A stretch of 64,000 nt of DNA, taken from the NCBI GenBank assembly GCA_052148775.1, contig JBKQHM010000804.1, positions 6,565 to 70,564 on the forward strand, in the 5' to 3' direction. This document shows positions 9,450 through 18,241 of the stretch, piece by piece. Positions within the stretch are counted from its first letter, which is position 1, and each line of letters starts with the position of its first letter. The position numbers were made by a program, and so were the translations under genes. This DNA comes from CAVZRC01 sp052148775. Lineage in GTDB: Bacteria > Planctomycetota > Planctomycetia > Isosphaerales > Isosphaeraceae. The notes under the pieces are model-generated. The model worked only from the letters and a program-made list of their open reading frames with translations, was not told the DNA's origin and searched no databases.

Positions 9450-9526
9450 GCCCGCCCCGATGCCGGGCCGGCACGCGGGGTGCCCGAATCGGCAATCCGA
9501 ATCAAGAACAGGGGACAGAAATCGCG

Positions 9527-9844
9527 ATGAGCGTGACGATCCGCGAGCGAGAGTCCGGCGCCGCCCTGGCCGAGGCCGAGGTGGGGCCGAGCCTGGCCAA
9601 GTACGAAGGCAAGTGGTACTTCGATCCCGCCTCGGTCAAGGCCGATGTCCTGCGGGTCACCGAGCGAACCTACACCTGCCCCATCAAAGGGACCTGCAAC
9701 TGGGTGGATTACGTCGCGCCCGACGGGCGTACCGTGCGCGACGTGGCGTGGGTCTATCCCAAGGTCAGGCCCGGCCACGAGCTGATCCAGGGCCGATACG
9801 GGTTCTACGCCGGGAAGCGGGGCGGGACCGTCGAAGGGAATTGA
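9527..9844 (+). CDS. DUF427 domain protein
   Basis: A protein of 105 residues whose whole length matches the DUF427 pattern: KYEGKWYFDPASVK, TYTCPIKGTCNWVDY and VAWVYPKVRPGHELIQGRYGFY. The family is a small beta fold of unknown function, common as a stand-alone gene. The ATG at 9527 follows GGGGACAG and coincides with the start of similarity; the frame stays open upstream only through the repeat element at 9298-9449, which is not coding. No signal peptide. Nothing nearby suggests a pathway. Confidence 0.85.
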   Translation: MSVTIRERESGAALAEAEVGPSLAKYEGKWYFDPASVKADVLRVTERTYTCPIKGTCNWVDYVAPDGRTVRDVAWVYPKVRPGHELIQGRYGFYAGKRGGTVEGN

Positions 9845-9869
9845 GGGTCCAACCCTTCGCGTCCATTCG

Positions 9870-10697
9870 CTACCACCCATGCTGAACGAGCACGGATGAA
9901 TTGCGAAGGTAATCCACGCATGCGGTGTAAGCATCCTGGGCGCATTCGAAGAGGTCGGCTCGGAGCGGGATCTGTTCCTGCTCCGGAACATCCCTGACGA
10001 TGCGACCGGTCCGGATCGTCGTCGAGGTATCGCCGGAGCCGGGTTCGCCGGTCCTCTCGAAGATCGTGTATTCCTCGCTGAGCGGGCCGTCCAGGCCCAA
10101 CTCACGTTCCAGGAATCGGAACGTCCCGTCGGTATCGTCCAGCAGGCAATCGGAGGCCAGCAGGATGCCCCGGCCTCCCAATGCTTCGAGGCGCTGGCAG
10201 TACGATTGCAAGGTCTGGAGGCGACGCGTGTAATAGGTCGCGGAAAAACTGGCCGTCGCCCGGCGATCGGTCCCCTCGTCCCACTTGTGGATCCCCAGCT
10301 CATGCTCCCGGACCCTCATCCGGGTCAGGCTCGCGATCGTGGGCTCGGGTTCCCGGATCATGAAGATTGGGATGACCCGAGGGAGGCCCAGCACCTTGTC
10401 CGACAATGCGAGCTGATCGTAAAGCATCTTGTCCAGGACGTATTCGCAATCCGTCCGATAATTGCCGGCCTCGCACGCCTTGGCGTTCAACCGGTAGAGA
10501 TCGACGGCCGTCTCATAAGGTAACAGGGTCTCGCCGTATCCGGCGATCTGCCGGTGACTTCCGAGGATATGGCAGAGCAGCGTCGTATAACTCCGGGCGT
10601 GACTCAGGATGAGGAGATATCGATGCAACCGGAACAAGGACGGGTCCATCAGGAGGATTTCCTTGCCCCGCCCCTTCCGCATGAGCACCTTTCCCAT
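9870..10697 (-). CDS. sulfotransferase-family protein
   Basis: A protein of 275 residues. The start at 10697 is chosen because GGAGGAG stands six bases before it; that site overlaps an alternative in-frame ATG at 10712. The PAPS-binding features are visible: an N-terminal 5'-phosphosulfate loop in LSHARSYTTLLCHILGSH and a 3'-phosphate-binding stretch in IFMIREPEPTIASLTRMR. The rest is helical with a C-terminal segment typical of P-loop sulfotransferases. The acceptor is unknown; planctomycetes carry many such genes for sulfating glycans or lipids. It is convergent with the DUF427 gene. Confidence 0.78.
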   Translation of the reverse strand: MGKVLMRKGRGKEILLMDPSLFRLHRYLLILSHARSYTTLLCHILGSHRQIAGYGETLLPYETAVDLYRLNAKACEAGNYRTDCEYVLDKMLYDQLALSDKVLGLPRVIPIFMIREPEPTIASLTRMRVREHELGIHKWDEGTDRRATASFSATYYTRRLQTLQSYCQRLEALGGRGILLASDCLLDDTDGTFRFLERELGLDGPLSEEYTIFERTGEPGSGDTSTTIRTGRIVRDVPEQEQIPLRADLFECAQDAYTACVDYLRNSSVLVQHGW

Positions 10698-11283
10698 CGC
10701 TGGCTCCTCCATGGGCGGCCGTCGTGCCTACGGCCGCGGACTCGGAACCCCTTCTAATTCTTGCTGGCCACCACGTCCGGGACACGACCGGCACTCCGGC
10801 AACTCGGCACGACGGACGAGAATCTACCATGAAACCATTTGGAGGGAAGCCGATTTCTTGATGATTCAGAACCGGCTATGATGGCCGCCGTCAACATCTG
10901 GAACAGTCCCAATGAACCTCGCTGCAAGTATTTGCAGCAAACGCTCGCAAGCGTGTCGGATCTGGTGAGGAACTGTCGACATCAGGCGAAGGATGCGGTC
11001 GATCCCCGCTCCTGAGACGACCTCGCTCCGCGAGGACCGGCATGTGTAAATAAGTGTAACGATTCGAGTGATCGAGGTTCGCTCGGAGATCAACGAGCCG
11101 ACGGCTCACGCGTCGATGCGTGGGTGCCCGCGGTTCACTCCTCATCGAAGCCCGGTCCCGGGATCGAGATCGAGCCGGACGCGGACCCAGACCGACGGGC
11201 CAAAGGACGACTTTTTCCGGGAGCCTACTGGCTATCGCCGAAGACTGGGGTATCTTCAATTGGCTATCCAGGGAGATCAACCA
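10698..11283. other. intergenic region without a supported gene
   Basis: A divergent gap between the sulfotransferase and the aldose epimerase. It contains a perfect hairpin GCTGCAAGTATTTGCAGC at 10921-10938 and an AT-richer patch near 11045 (GTGTAAATAAGTGTAAC) that could hold a promoter. Short open frames here show no recognisable protein pattern. Confidence 0.5.
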
Positions 11284-12438
11284 ATGCAAAAGTACACCAA
11301 GTGGGTCGTTCTCACTGCCGCCTTGCTTGGGATGCCGCGCTTGCCGGCAGGGGCCGCCGAGGCGCGAGCCGACCAAGATCCCAAGAACCGAAGGAGTGTG
11401 GAGAGGATGGACTTCGGGAAAACGCCGGACGGGACCGCCGTCGATCTGTATGTGTTGAACAACGGCCGGATTACGGCCAAGGTGATGACGTACGGGGGGA
11501 TCATCACGGAGCTCCTGGTACCGGATCGGCACGGGAAGACGGCCGACGTGGTCCTCGGCTTCGATAATCTGGATGCCTACCTGGCCAAGAACCCGCACTT
11601 CGGAGCCATCACCGGGCGGGTCGCCAACCGGATCGCCAAGGGCCGTTTCACCCTCGACGGCCAAGAATACACGCTGGCCCTGAACAACGGCCCCAATAGC
11701 CTGCACGGCGGGCTCAAGGGCTTCGACAAGGTCGTCTGGAAGGCTGAGGATGTCTCGGGTGCCGATGGCCCGGCCGTCAAGCTGACTTATCTCAGCAAGG
11801 ATGGCGAGGAAGGATTCCCGGGAAACCTCTCCGTCGCGGTGACGTACACCCTCACGGCCGACGACGCGATCAAGATCGACTACTCGGCCACGACCGACAA
11901 GGCCACGCCGGTCAACCTGACGAACCATAGCTACTTCAACCTGGCCGGGGCCGACTCCGGCACGATCCTGGATCACGAGCTGACGCTGGCGGCCGACGAG
12001 TACACGCCCTCGGACGCGACGTTGATCCCGACCGGCGAGATCCGGTCCGTCAAGGGGACGCCGCTGGACTTCACGAGCCCGACCGCCATCGGCTCACGCT
12101 TCAATCAGATCAAGGCGGACCCGGTCGGGTACGACGACAACTATGTCATCCGCCCCGACAAGAAGTCGCCGGCCTTCGCCGCCCGGGTCGTCGATCCCAA
12201 GAGCGGCCGGATGATGGAAATGTACACGACCGAGCCGGGTGTCCAGTTCTACACCAGCAACTTCCTGGACGGGACGCTCAAGGGCAAAGGGGGCGCCGTG
12301 TATCGCAAGCATCAGGGGTTCTGCCTCGAAGCCCAGCATTTCCCCGACGCGGTCAATCAGCCGACCTTCGCATCGGTCATCCTGAGGCCCGGATCGACCT
12401 ACTCCCAAACGACGATCTACAAGTTCTCCTCGCCTTGA
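11284..12438 (+). CDS. galM: secreted aldose 1-epimerase (mutarotase)
   Basis: A protein of 384 residues with an N-terminal signal peptide (MQKYTKWVVLTAALLGMPRL, likely cleaved after AGAAEARA), so it acts outside the cytoplasm. It interconverts alpha and beta anomers of aldoses. Family features are clear: VMTYGGIITELLVPDRHG, TGRVANRIAKGRF, LHGG (H141), the catalytic His in NHSYFNLAG (H215) and the catalytic Glu in CLEAQHFPDAVNQ (E349). GGGAG lies before the ATG at 11284; the open frame upstream is unconserved. It heads a sugar-oxidation cluster with glucose dehydrogenase and a sugar kinase, and is followed by a hairpin at 12478. Confidence 0.93.
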   Translation: MQKYTKWVVLTAALLGMPRLPAGAAEARADQDPKNRRSVERMDFGKTPDGTAVDLYVLNNGRITAKVMTYGGIITELLVPDRHGKTADVVLGFDNLDAYLAKNPHFGAITGRVANRIAKGRFTLDGQEYTLALNNGPNSLHGGLKGFDKVVWKAEDVSGADGPAVKLTYLSKDGEEGFPGNLSVAVTYTLTADDAIKIDYSATTDKATPVNLTNHSYFNLAGADSGTILDHELTLAADEYTPSDATLIPTGEIRSVKGTPLDFTSPTAIGSRFNQIKADPVGYDDNYVIRPDKKSPAFAARVVDPKSGRMMEMYTTEPGVQFYTSNFLDGTLKGKGGAVYRKHQGFCLEAQHFPDAVNQPTFASVILRPGSTYSQTTIYKFSSP

Positions 12439-12477
12439 GCGGGCGCGAGGCCGAGGGGCGAATCCCTTGCCGGCGGC

Positions 12478-12497
12478 CCGTCCCGGCACCGGGACGG
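12478..12497 (+). terminator. perfect 9-bp hairpin after galM
   Basis: CCGTCCCGG and CCGGGACGG are separated by CA, 40 bases past the galM stop. No T-run follows, so terminator function is likely but not certain. Confidence 0.5.
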
Positions 12498-12593
12498 TAG
12501 AGAACGCGGAGGCATCCGATTACAATCGGTAAAACCTGCGTACTGCCGTCGCGTGAGACCGCGTCGACGCCGGGGGCGTGTCTCTAACGACTC

Positions 12594-12628
12594 ATGACCA
12601 ATGACCAATAACTGATGACCAATGACCA
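12594..12628. repeat. ATGACCA heptamer repeat
   Basis: Five consecutive heptamers: ATGACCA, ATGACCA, ATAACTG, ATGACCA, ATGACCA. The start codon of the glucose dehydrogenase (12622) lies inside the last unit, and no Shine-Dalgarno sequence is visible before it. Confidence 0.6.
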
Positions 12629-13755
12629 CCCAGATGAAAGCCGTAGCCGTCCTGCCGGGCAAGCCGAACAGCGTCCACCTCCGCGAGATCCCGGTCCCGA
12701 AGCTGACGGACCAGCCGCATCCGCACGTCTGCCGGGTGCCCGAGGGACGTGGCGTGCTGGTGAAGGTGCTCCAGATCGGCGTCGACGCCACCGACCGCGA
12801 GATCAACGAGGCACTCTACGGGAATGCTCCCCCGGGCGGCGAGCACCTTGTCATCGGCCACGAGAGCTTCGGGCAGGTGCTCGAGGTGGGGGACAAGGTG
12901 ACCGAGGTCAAGCCCGGAGACTACGTCTCCTGCACGGTCCGTAGGCCGGGCGGGTCGCTCTTCGACCAGATCGGCCGGAACGATATCACGAGTGAAGAAG
13001 TCTACTACGAGCGCGGTATCAACCTCTGCCACGGATACTTGACCCAGACATTTGTCGACGACGCGGAATACATCGTGAAGGTGCCGCAGAACCTGAAGCA
13101 TCTCGGCGTCCTGGCCGAGCCGGCGAGCGTCTGCGCCAAGGCGATCGAACAGGCGTTCCTGGCCCAGCAGCGGCTCCAGGTCTGGAACCCGAAGCGCGCG
13201 TTCGTCATGGGGGCGGGTCAGATCGGCCTGCTCGCGACGATGATGCTCAAACTGCGCGGCATGGAAGTCTACGCCCTGGCGACCAAGCCGGGTCCGCATC
13301 GCAAGTCCGAGATCGTCGAGGCCTATGGGGCCACGTATGTGAGCACCAAGGAAACGCCGCTGGCGGACCTGGTGAAGCAGGTCGGCAAGCCCGACCTCAT
13401 CTTCGAAGCGACCGGCAACGCCGAGCTCTGCTTCCGATCGATGGAAGCGCTCGCCCACAACGGGGCCCTGATCTGGACGAGCATCACCGGCGGCAAGCAC
13501 GAGATCACCATCGACGCCGCGAAGATCAACATCGAATGGGTCCTCGGCAACAAGCTGCTCGTTGCCAGCGTCAACGGCAACCGCCGGCATTTCGAGCTGG
13601 GTCTCCAGGCCCTCTCGCACGGCGAGCTGACCTATCCCGGCGTCACCGAACGGATCCTCACGCACCCCGTCGCCGGCCTGGATCGCTACCAGGAGATGAT
13701 GCGGCTGCTGGAGGAGAAGGAAGCCCTGAAGGTCTTCGTGAACGTGGCTTCTTAG
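12622..13755 (+). CDS. gdh: zinc-dependent glucose 1-dehydrogenase
   Basis: A protein of 377 residues of the medium-chain dehydrogenase superfamily. The catalytic zinc ligands are D55 (in IGVDATDREIN), H80 and E81 (in IGHESFG). Asp in place of the usual Cys, with the TDRE motif, is the mark of the glucose dehydrogenase branch known from archaea. The NAD(P)-binding Rossmann motif is GAGQIGLLATMMLKL. The likely reaction is beta-D-glucose to gluconolactone. No structural-zinc Cys cluster is seen. The start lies in a heptamer repeat without a clear ribosome-binding site; an in-frame ATG at 12634 is an alternative. The downstream sugar kinase supports an Entner-Doudoroff-type role. Confidence 0.85.
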   Translation: MTTQMKAVAVLPGKPNSVHLREIPVPKLTDQPHPHVCRVPEGRGVLVKVLQIGVDATDREINEALYGNAPPGGEHLVIGHESFGQVLEVGDKVTEVKPGDYVSCTVRRPGGSLFDQIGRNDITSEEVYYERGINLCHGYLTQTFVDDAEYIVKVPQNLKHLGVLAEPASVCAKAIEQAFLAQQRLQVWNPKRAFVMGAGQIGLLATMMLKLRGMEVYALATKPGPHRKSEIVEAYGATYVSTKETPLADLVKQVGKPDLIFEATGNAELCFRSMEALAHNGALIWTSITGGKHEITIDAAKINIEWVLGNKLLVASVNGNRRHFELGLQALSHGELTYPGVTERILTHPVAGLDRYQEMMRLLEEKEALKVFVNVAS

Positions 13756-13756
13756 C

Positions 13757-13841
13757 AGTAGGCAGTGGGCAGTAAGTAGTAGGCAGTAAGGAAATCAGCC
13801 TGATCGACCCGCCTGCGACTGCCTACTGCCTACTGCCTACT
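13757..13841. repeat. AGTAGGC heptamer array in inverted arrangement
   Basis: Forward heptamers AGTAGGC, AGTGGGC, AGTAAGT, AGTAGGC occupy 13757-13784. The inverse copies (ACTGCCTACTGCCTACTGCC and on) occupy 13818-13841. The two arms can pair into a long hairpin with a loop of about 30 bases. It begins directly after the gdh stop and may act as a terminator or RNA-stability element before the kinase gene. Confidence 0.65.
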
Positions 13842-13863
13842 AGAGCGAGCGGAGCGAGCGACA

Positions 13864-14952
13864 ATGAGCGGCTTATCGATTCGCAAGGATCAGTGCGACC
13901 TGGATTTCCTGGCCCTCGGGGCATTGATTCACCGGCTCGACCCGGGGATCATCCCGTTCCGCAAGGCGCGTTCATTCGACATCCACGTCTCCGGCGGCGA
14001 GTACAATGTCGCGGCGGGGCTCTCGGATTGCTTCGGACTGCGGACCGGCATCGCCACCGCGATGGTCAAGTACCCGATCGGCGAGCTGATCCAGGCGCGG
14101 GTCCGAGAGGCGGGCGTGACCCCGTTCTACAAGTGGTTCGACCATGACGGCGTGCGCGGGCCGAACATGGCGACGGTCTACAGCGACCGGGGCCAGGGGG
14201 TCCGCCCGCCGGTCGTCTTCTACAACCGGTCGAACGAGGCCGGAGCGCTGCTCAAGCCGGGCGATTTCGACTGGGCCGGGATCTTCGGCCGCGGCGTGCG
14301 CTGGTTCCACTCCGGCGGCATCTTCGCGTCGCTGTCCGAGACGACCGCCCCGCTGATCATCGAGGGCATGCAGGCCGCGAAGGCCGCCGGGGCGATCACC
14401 TCGTTCGACCTGAACTATCGGGCCAAGCTCTGGGCGTCCGTCGGCGGCGCGGCGAGGGGCCAGCAGGTCATCAAGACCATTGCCAGCAATCTCGACGCCT
14501 TGATCGGGAATGAGGAAGACCTCCAGATGGGCCTCGGGATCGCCGGCCCGGACGTCGCCACCCACAAGTCGAAGCTCGATCCCGAGACCTTCTTCGAGCT
14601 GATCGAGCAGGTCATCAAGCAGCACCCGAACATCAAGCTGGTCGCGACGACCTTGCGCGAGGTGCATTCGACGAACCGGCACTCCTGGTCGGCCGTGTTG
14701 TGGCTCGACGGCCAGCGGTACACCATCCCGAAACCGCTCGAGCTCGACGTCATCGACCGTATCGGCGGCGGTGACGGCTTCGCCGCCGGGCTCATCTACG
14801 GCCTGATCTCGGGGCGATCGCCCGAGGAAGCCCTCCGCCTCGGCTGGGCCCACGGCGCGCTACTGACCACCTTCCCCGGCGACGTCACCATGGCCCGGCT
14901 CGAAGAGGTCGAGGCGCTGGCCAAGGGCGGCTCGGCACGCGTCCAGCGCTGA
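13864..14952 (+). CDS. kdgK: PfkB-family sugar kinase, probable 2-keto-3-deoxygluconate kinase
   Basis: A protein of 362 residues of the ribokinase/PfkB family. It shows the N-terminal sugar-binding pattern (DFLALGALIHRLDPG, then VSGGEYNVAAGLSDCFGL) and the C-terminal ATP-binding signature DRIGGGDGFAAGLIYGL with catalytic base D304. FDLNYRAKLW is typical of the 2-dehydro-3-deoxygluconate kinase subgroup, which makes KDPG from KDG and ATP. The neighbouring glucose dehydrogenase fits this, although no gluconate dehydratase or KDPG aldolase is in the window. GGAG lies 11 bases before the ATG. The M24 peptidase starts 21 bases downstream, suggesting co-transcription. Confidence 0.82.
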   Translation: MSGLSIRKDQCDLDFLALGALIHRLDPGIIPFRKARSFDIHVSGGEYNVAAGLSDCFGLRTGIATAMVKYPIGELIQARVREAGVTPFYKWFDHDGVRGPNMATVYSDRGQGVRPPVVFYNRSNEAGALLKPGDFDWAGIFGRGVRWFHSGGIFASLSETTAPLIIEGMQAAKAAGAITSFDLNYRAKLWASVGGAARGQQVIKTIASNLDALIGNEEDLQMGLGIAGPDVATHKSKLDPETFFELIEQVIKQHPNIKLVATTLREVHSTNRHSWSAVLWLDGQRYTIPKPLELDVIDRIGGGDGFAAGLIYGLISGRSPEEALRLGWAHGALLTTFPGDVTMARLEEVEALAKGGSARVQR

Positions 14953-14973
14953 GATAGCACGGAGAAACGATCG

Positions 14974-16119
14974 ATGCTAATCGCCGAAGGATGTGCCGCG
15001 CGTCGGAAACGACTCTGGGAGGCGTTGCCGGCGACGTGCGACCTCCTGGTCCTGGGCGACCCGTCGCACCTGATCTACTTCGCCGGCTACGTGCCGTCGC
15101 CGTTCGTGTTCCGGACGGTCGAGTCGGGGGCCCTGCTCCTGCTCGAGCCCGGTCGATCCACGCTCGTCGCCGATGACATGGTCAAAGGCTTCCTGGAGAA
15201 GGCGTTCGTCGATGAACGGGTCGCCCCCGCCTGGTACGACGGACGGCACTCGGCCCCCTATCGACAGGGCCAGCTCATTGACTCGGCGCTGGGCCGTCTG
15301 TCGAAGATGCCCGGACGACGGGTGGGTATCGAGATGGCGGGCGTCCCGTCGGGCATGGTCGAGGGCCTCCGCGCAGCGCGGCCGGGCCTCGAGCTCGTCG
15401 ACATCGGCCCGCTGATCCGGCCGCTGAGGCGGTCGAAAGATCCGGACGAGGTCGAGACCCTCCGGCGCTCGATGCGTGCCGGCGAGGCCGCCCAGGCCGC
15501 GGCGCTGGCCGAGGTGCGACCGGGCATGAGCGAGCTCGACGCCTGCCTGATCGTCCATCGGGCGGCGGCGGATGCCGCGGGCGAGCCGGTGATCGTCTAT
15601 GGCGACTTCGCCTCCGGGCCGCGTTGTTATCGCGACAAGGGCGGCCCGGCGACGGCTCGCGAGATCGAGCCGAGCGACCTGCTCCTCCTCGACTTCTCGG
15701 TGGTCGTCTCGGGCTACCGGGGAGACTTCACCAACACGTTCGCCGTCGGCGGCGCCCCGACCGCCCGTCAGCGCGAAATGTTCGAAGCCTGCCTCGACGC
15801 CCTGCGCGCGGGCGAGTCCCGATTGAAGCCCGGCACGGCCGGGCGCGACGTCGATGCGGCGGTCCGCGGCCATTTCGCGACGCTGGGGCTCGACCACGCG
15901 TTCACGTCCCACTCGGGACACGGACTGGGACTCGGCCACCCTGAACTCCCTTATTTCGTCCCCGAGAGCACCGATACGCTCGTCGAAGGCGACGTCGTCG
16001 CCCTCGAGCCGGGCCTCTATATCGAGGGCGTCGGCGGCATGCGGTACGAGCGGAATTATCTCATCACGTCCGACGGATTCGAGACCCTGTCGAATCACGA
16101 GCTCCGGATCGAGCAATGA
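14974..16119 (+). CDS. M24-family metallopeptidase (Xaa-Pro aminopeptidase-like)
   Basis: A protein of 381 residues with the creatinase-like N-terminal domain (DLLVLGDPSHLIYFAGYVPSP) and the pita-bread catalytic domain. All five metal ligands are visible: D240 (LLLDFSVV), D251 (GDFTNTF), H316 (SGHGLGLGH), E345 (ALEPGLY) and E359 (MRYERNY). H322 is a further active-site His. It is expected to remove an N-terminal residue preceding proline, or to act as a related peptidase; substrate is not determined. It has no signal peptide. It follows the sugar kinase by 21 bases, with CGGAGAAA before its ATG, and runs convergent to hpnE. Confidence 0.9.
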   Translation: MLIAEGCAARRKRLWEALPATCDLLVLGDPSHLIYFAGYVPSPFVFRTVESGALLLLEPGRSTLVADDMVKGFLEKAFVDERVAPAWYDGRHSAPYRQGQLIDSALGRLSKMPGRRVGIEMAGVPSGMVEGLRAARPGLELVDIGPLIRPLRRSKDPDEVETLRRSMRAGEAAQAAALAEVRPGMSELDACLIVHRAAADAAGEPVIVYGDFASGPRCYRDKGGPATAREIEPSDLLLLDFSVVVSGYRGDFTNTFAVGGAPTARQREMFEACLDALRAGESRLKPGTAGRDVDAAVRGHFATLGLDHAFTSHSGHGLGLGHPELPYFVPESTDTLVEGDVVALEPGLYIEGVGGMRYERNYLITSDGFETLSNHELRIEQ

Positions 16120-16176
16120 CCGCGACCGCTCGCCGGGGCCCCCTTCGATCGCGACCGGCCCGAACCATCCGATCGG

Positions 16177-17763
16177 TCAGGCGCTCTCGGTCGGCACGGG
16201 GCGGGACGGGATGACCGGACTCGTCGGCTGTTCGACGACGAGCGTCGTGGCTGGCTCGGGGAGCTTGCCAGGTCGGAACTCAGCCGTGCCGAAGAGCCAG
16301 CGAGCCAGGACGCCGGACCTGAGCCCCGGTCGGAGTAGCCGGGCGGGTCGATCCAGGACCTTGAGGATCTCCTGGGCGGCCAGGTAGCCGCTCCGCACGG
16401 CCCCTTCCATCGTCGCCGGCCAGCCGGTATCGGTCCAGTCGCCGGCCAGGAAGAGGCCGTCGATCGGCGTCCGTTGCAGAGGCCGCAGCACCTCGATCCC
16501 CGGCCGGACCGCGAACGTCGCCCCATGCTCGGTCACCACCCACCACCGCAGCAGCTTCGCCGATCCCACCGCGGGCCAGATCTCGGCCAGCTCCGCCAGC
16601 ACCGCGTCCCGGATCGCTACCTTGTCGAGCGCCAGCAGGTCGTACGAGGCGCTGATGACCAGTTGTAGATACTGCCCCTCGCCGGGTGGCGTCCCCTTGG
16701 CCTGCGCGGTCCGGCCCTGGATCGCGGTGTGGTTGAAGACCCAATGGATCAGCCGGCCCGGGGTCACGACGTGGTCGAACGGGCAGACCGGCCGGTCAAA
16801 CCAGAGGTGGACACCCGTTATTGGTGATGCTTGCATCGCGCCGAGGTTCGCCAGCGCGGGGATCCGATCGCTCAACACGTCGGGCAAGAGGCCCCGGACT
16901 CGATCGAACGGGACCGTCAGGACGACGAAGTCGGCGGCGATCGACTCGCCCGAACGGAGGACGACTCCGGCGATCGCGCCGTCGTCGTCCGGCTCGACGG
17001 CGCGGACCCCGGTCGTGAGCCGGACCGAGACGCCATGATCCCGCAGCCATCCGTCCAGCCGCGTGCCGTAGAGCTCGCCCAGTGGGACCAGAGGCAGCTC
17101 CAACTGGAACCCCGTCCGGTTACGGAGGAATCCATCGAGGAAGACCTTGCGGGCATGGCCGACGTCCATCTGGTCGAGCCGTTCGTTCAGGGCCGAGATC
17201 AGGACGGCGCCCCAGAACAAGTTGATCGCGCGGAGGCCCTGGCCATGTCGCAGCAGCCAGTCGGCGAACGACTCGCCGGGCCGATCGTCGCGGCACCAGG
17301 CCAGGCAAGCCAGGCCGTAGGCGATCTGCATCTTATCGCGGAATCCCAGGAACCGTGCCGACAGGAAGCTGACGGTCAGGTGGAACGGGGCCGGGCCAAG
17401 TCCCGTCCGGAACCTCGAGATCGTGCCTTCGGGGCCGAGAAATACCAGCCCCGGCTCGCGACGGAGCATTGCGCCGATCCCCACTCGCCGGCAGAAGTCC
17501 GCCAGGTTCGTGCAGCAGGCCATGCTGACGTGCTGGCAGTTATCGACTAGCTCGCCGGTGACCGGATCGGGGAACGAGCTGGCCCGGCCGCCCAGCCGCG
17601 GCCGGCTCTCCAGGATGGTGATCCGCAGCCCGCGATCGACCAGTACCGAGGCGACCGCCAGGCCCGCCAGGCCGCCGCCGACGATCACCACATGAGGGGG
17701 AGGAGGCTTGGGAATTGGGGGCATTTTCGTGGGGCAAGGCGTGATCGACTCCTCCGCGGTCAT
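16177..17763 (-). CDS. hpnE: hydroxysqualene dehydroxylase (squalene-associated FAD oxidoreductase)
   Basis: A protein of 528 residues. The Rossmann FAD motif is VVIVGGGLAGLAVASVLVD near residue 25, followed by ESRPRLGGRASSF; the C-terminal FAD motif is GLFLAGDWTDTGWPATMEGA. This is the HpnE pattern, the flavoprotein that reduces hydroxysqualene to squalene in the three-enzyme HpnCDE route feeding hopanoid synthesis. The start at 17763 follows directly on the stop of the vapC remnant; an in-frame ATG at 17724 lies closer to the Rossmann fold. hpnC and hpnD lie upstream on the same strand, separated from it by the toxin-antitoxin remnant, which probably sits in the same transcript. Confidence 0.92.
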   Translation of the reverse strand: MTAEESITPCPTKMPPIPKPPPPHVVIVGGGLAGLAVASVLVDRGLRITILESRPRLGGRASSFPDPVTGELVDNCQHVSMACCTNLADFCRRVGIGAMLRREPGLVFLGPEGTISRFRTGLGPAPFHLTVSFLSARFLGFRDKMQIAYGLACLAWCRDDRPGESFADWLLRHGQGLRAINLFWGAVLISALNERLDQMDVGHARKVFLDGFLRNRTGFQLELPLVPLGELYGTRLDGWLRDHGVSVRLTTGVRAVEPDDDGAIAGVVLRSGESIAADFVVLTVPFDRVRGLLPDVLSDRIPALANLGAMQASPITGVHLWFDRPVCPFDHVVTPGRLIHWVFNHTAIQGRTAQAKGTPPGEGQYLQLVISASYDLLALDKVAIRDAVLAELAEIWPAVGSAKLLRWWVVTEHGATFAVRPGIEVLRPLQRTPIDGLFLAGDWTDTGWPATMEGAVRSGYLAAQEILKVLDRPARLLRPGLRSGVLARWLFGTAEFRPGKLPEPATTLVVEQPTSPVIPSRPVPTESA

Positions 17764-18189
17764 TCAGATGGTCCAGTCTTCGGCCTTCAACCCGGGAACC
17801 TTCCGGAAATCGACGAGGTTCCGCGTGATCAGCGTCGCGTCCTTTACGAGCACGATGGCGGCAATTTTCAGGTCCATGGTTCCGATTCGAATCTTCAAGA
17901 GTCTGAGTCTCTGGAGTTCCGCGGATGCCTCTTCAACGAAGTCGAGGACGTTGATCGTGCGGTAGTTCTCGATGTGCTGCCTGAGCTTGGCGTAGGCCTT
18001 GATCTCCTGGGAAGCGCTACTGGCACGGGCTCTATACGCCATCCATCCCAGGGTCTGCTATTCGTAAGTGACGATCGTTGTCGCGATCTCCGCACGATCT
18101 AATTCACTCAGACGAGTTTCGAGTTTCGCCTTCAGCTTCGACTCGCCCAATTGCAAGATGCTGAGGGAATCTGTATCAAGGACGACCAT
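17764..18189 (-). pseudogene. vapC: VapC-type PIN ribonuclease broken by an in-frame TAG
   Basis: Read from the ATG at 18189, the frame encodes MVVLDTDSLSILQLG... up to codon 43, where ...IVTYE is followed by TAG (18060-18058). It then continues in the same frame with QTLGWMAYRARASS to KAEDWTI, ending at 17764. With the TAG read through it is 141 residues, normal for VapC. First acidic residue D5 is present, and so is the C-terminal PIN part (GTMDLKIAAIVLVKDATLITRN, then VDF). The TAG falls where the family has the conserved Glu of the E-x-x-x-G motif. Only a C-terminal fragment from the ATG at 18042 could otherwise be made. The toxin is predicted to be inactive unless TAG is suppressed. Confidence 0.8.
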
Positions 18190-18241
18190 CCGACGACTTT
18201 ACCTTCTGGAAGGGCGACCATCCGACGACTTTACCTTCTGG
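18178..18241. repeat. 32-bp tandem duplication at the antitoxin/vapC junction
   Basis: Two adjacent 32-base units, 18178-18209 and 18210-18241, differ at one base. They cover the end of the antitoxin-like gene and the vapC start. Removing one copy would end the upstream frame at TGA inside the first 14 bases of vapC, so the ancestral genes overlapped. Confidence 0.85.

Noticed and set aside
9254..9526. N-terminal extension of the DUF427 gene
   Set aside because: The extension is translated MITE-like repeat; DUF427 similarity and a ribosome-binding site place the start at 9527.
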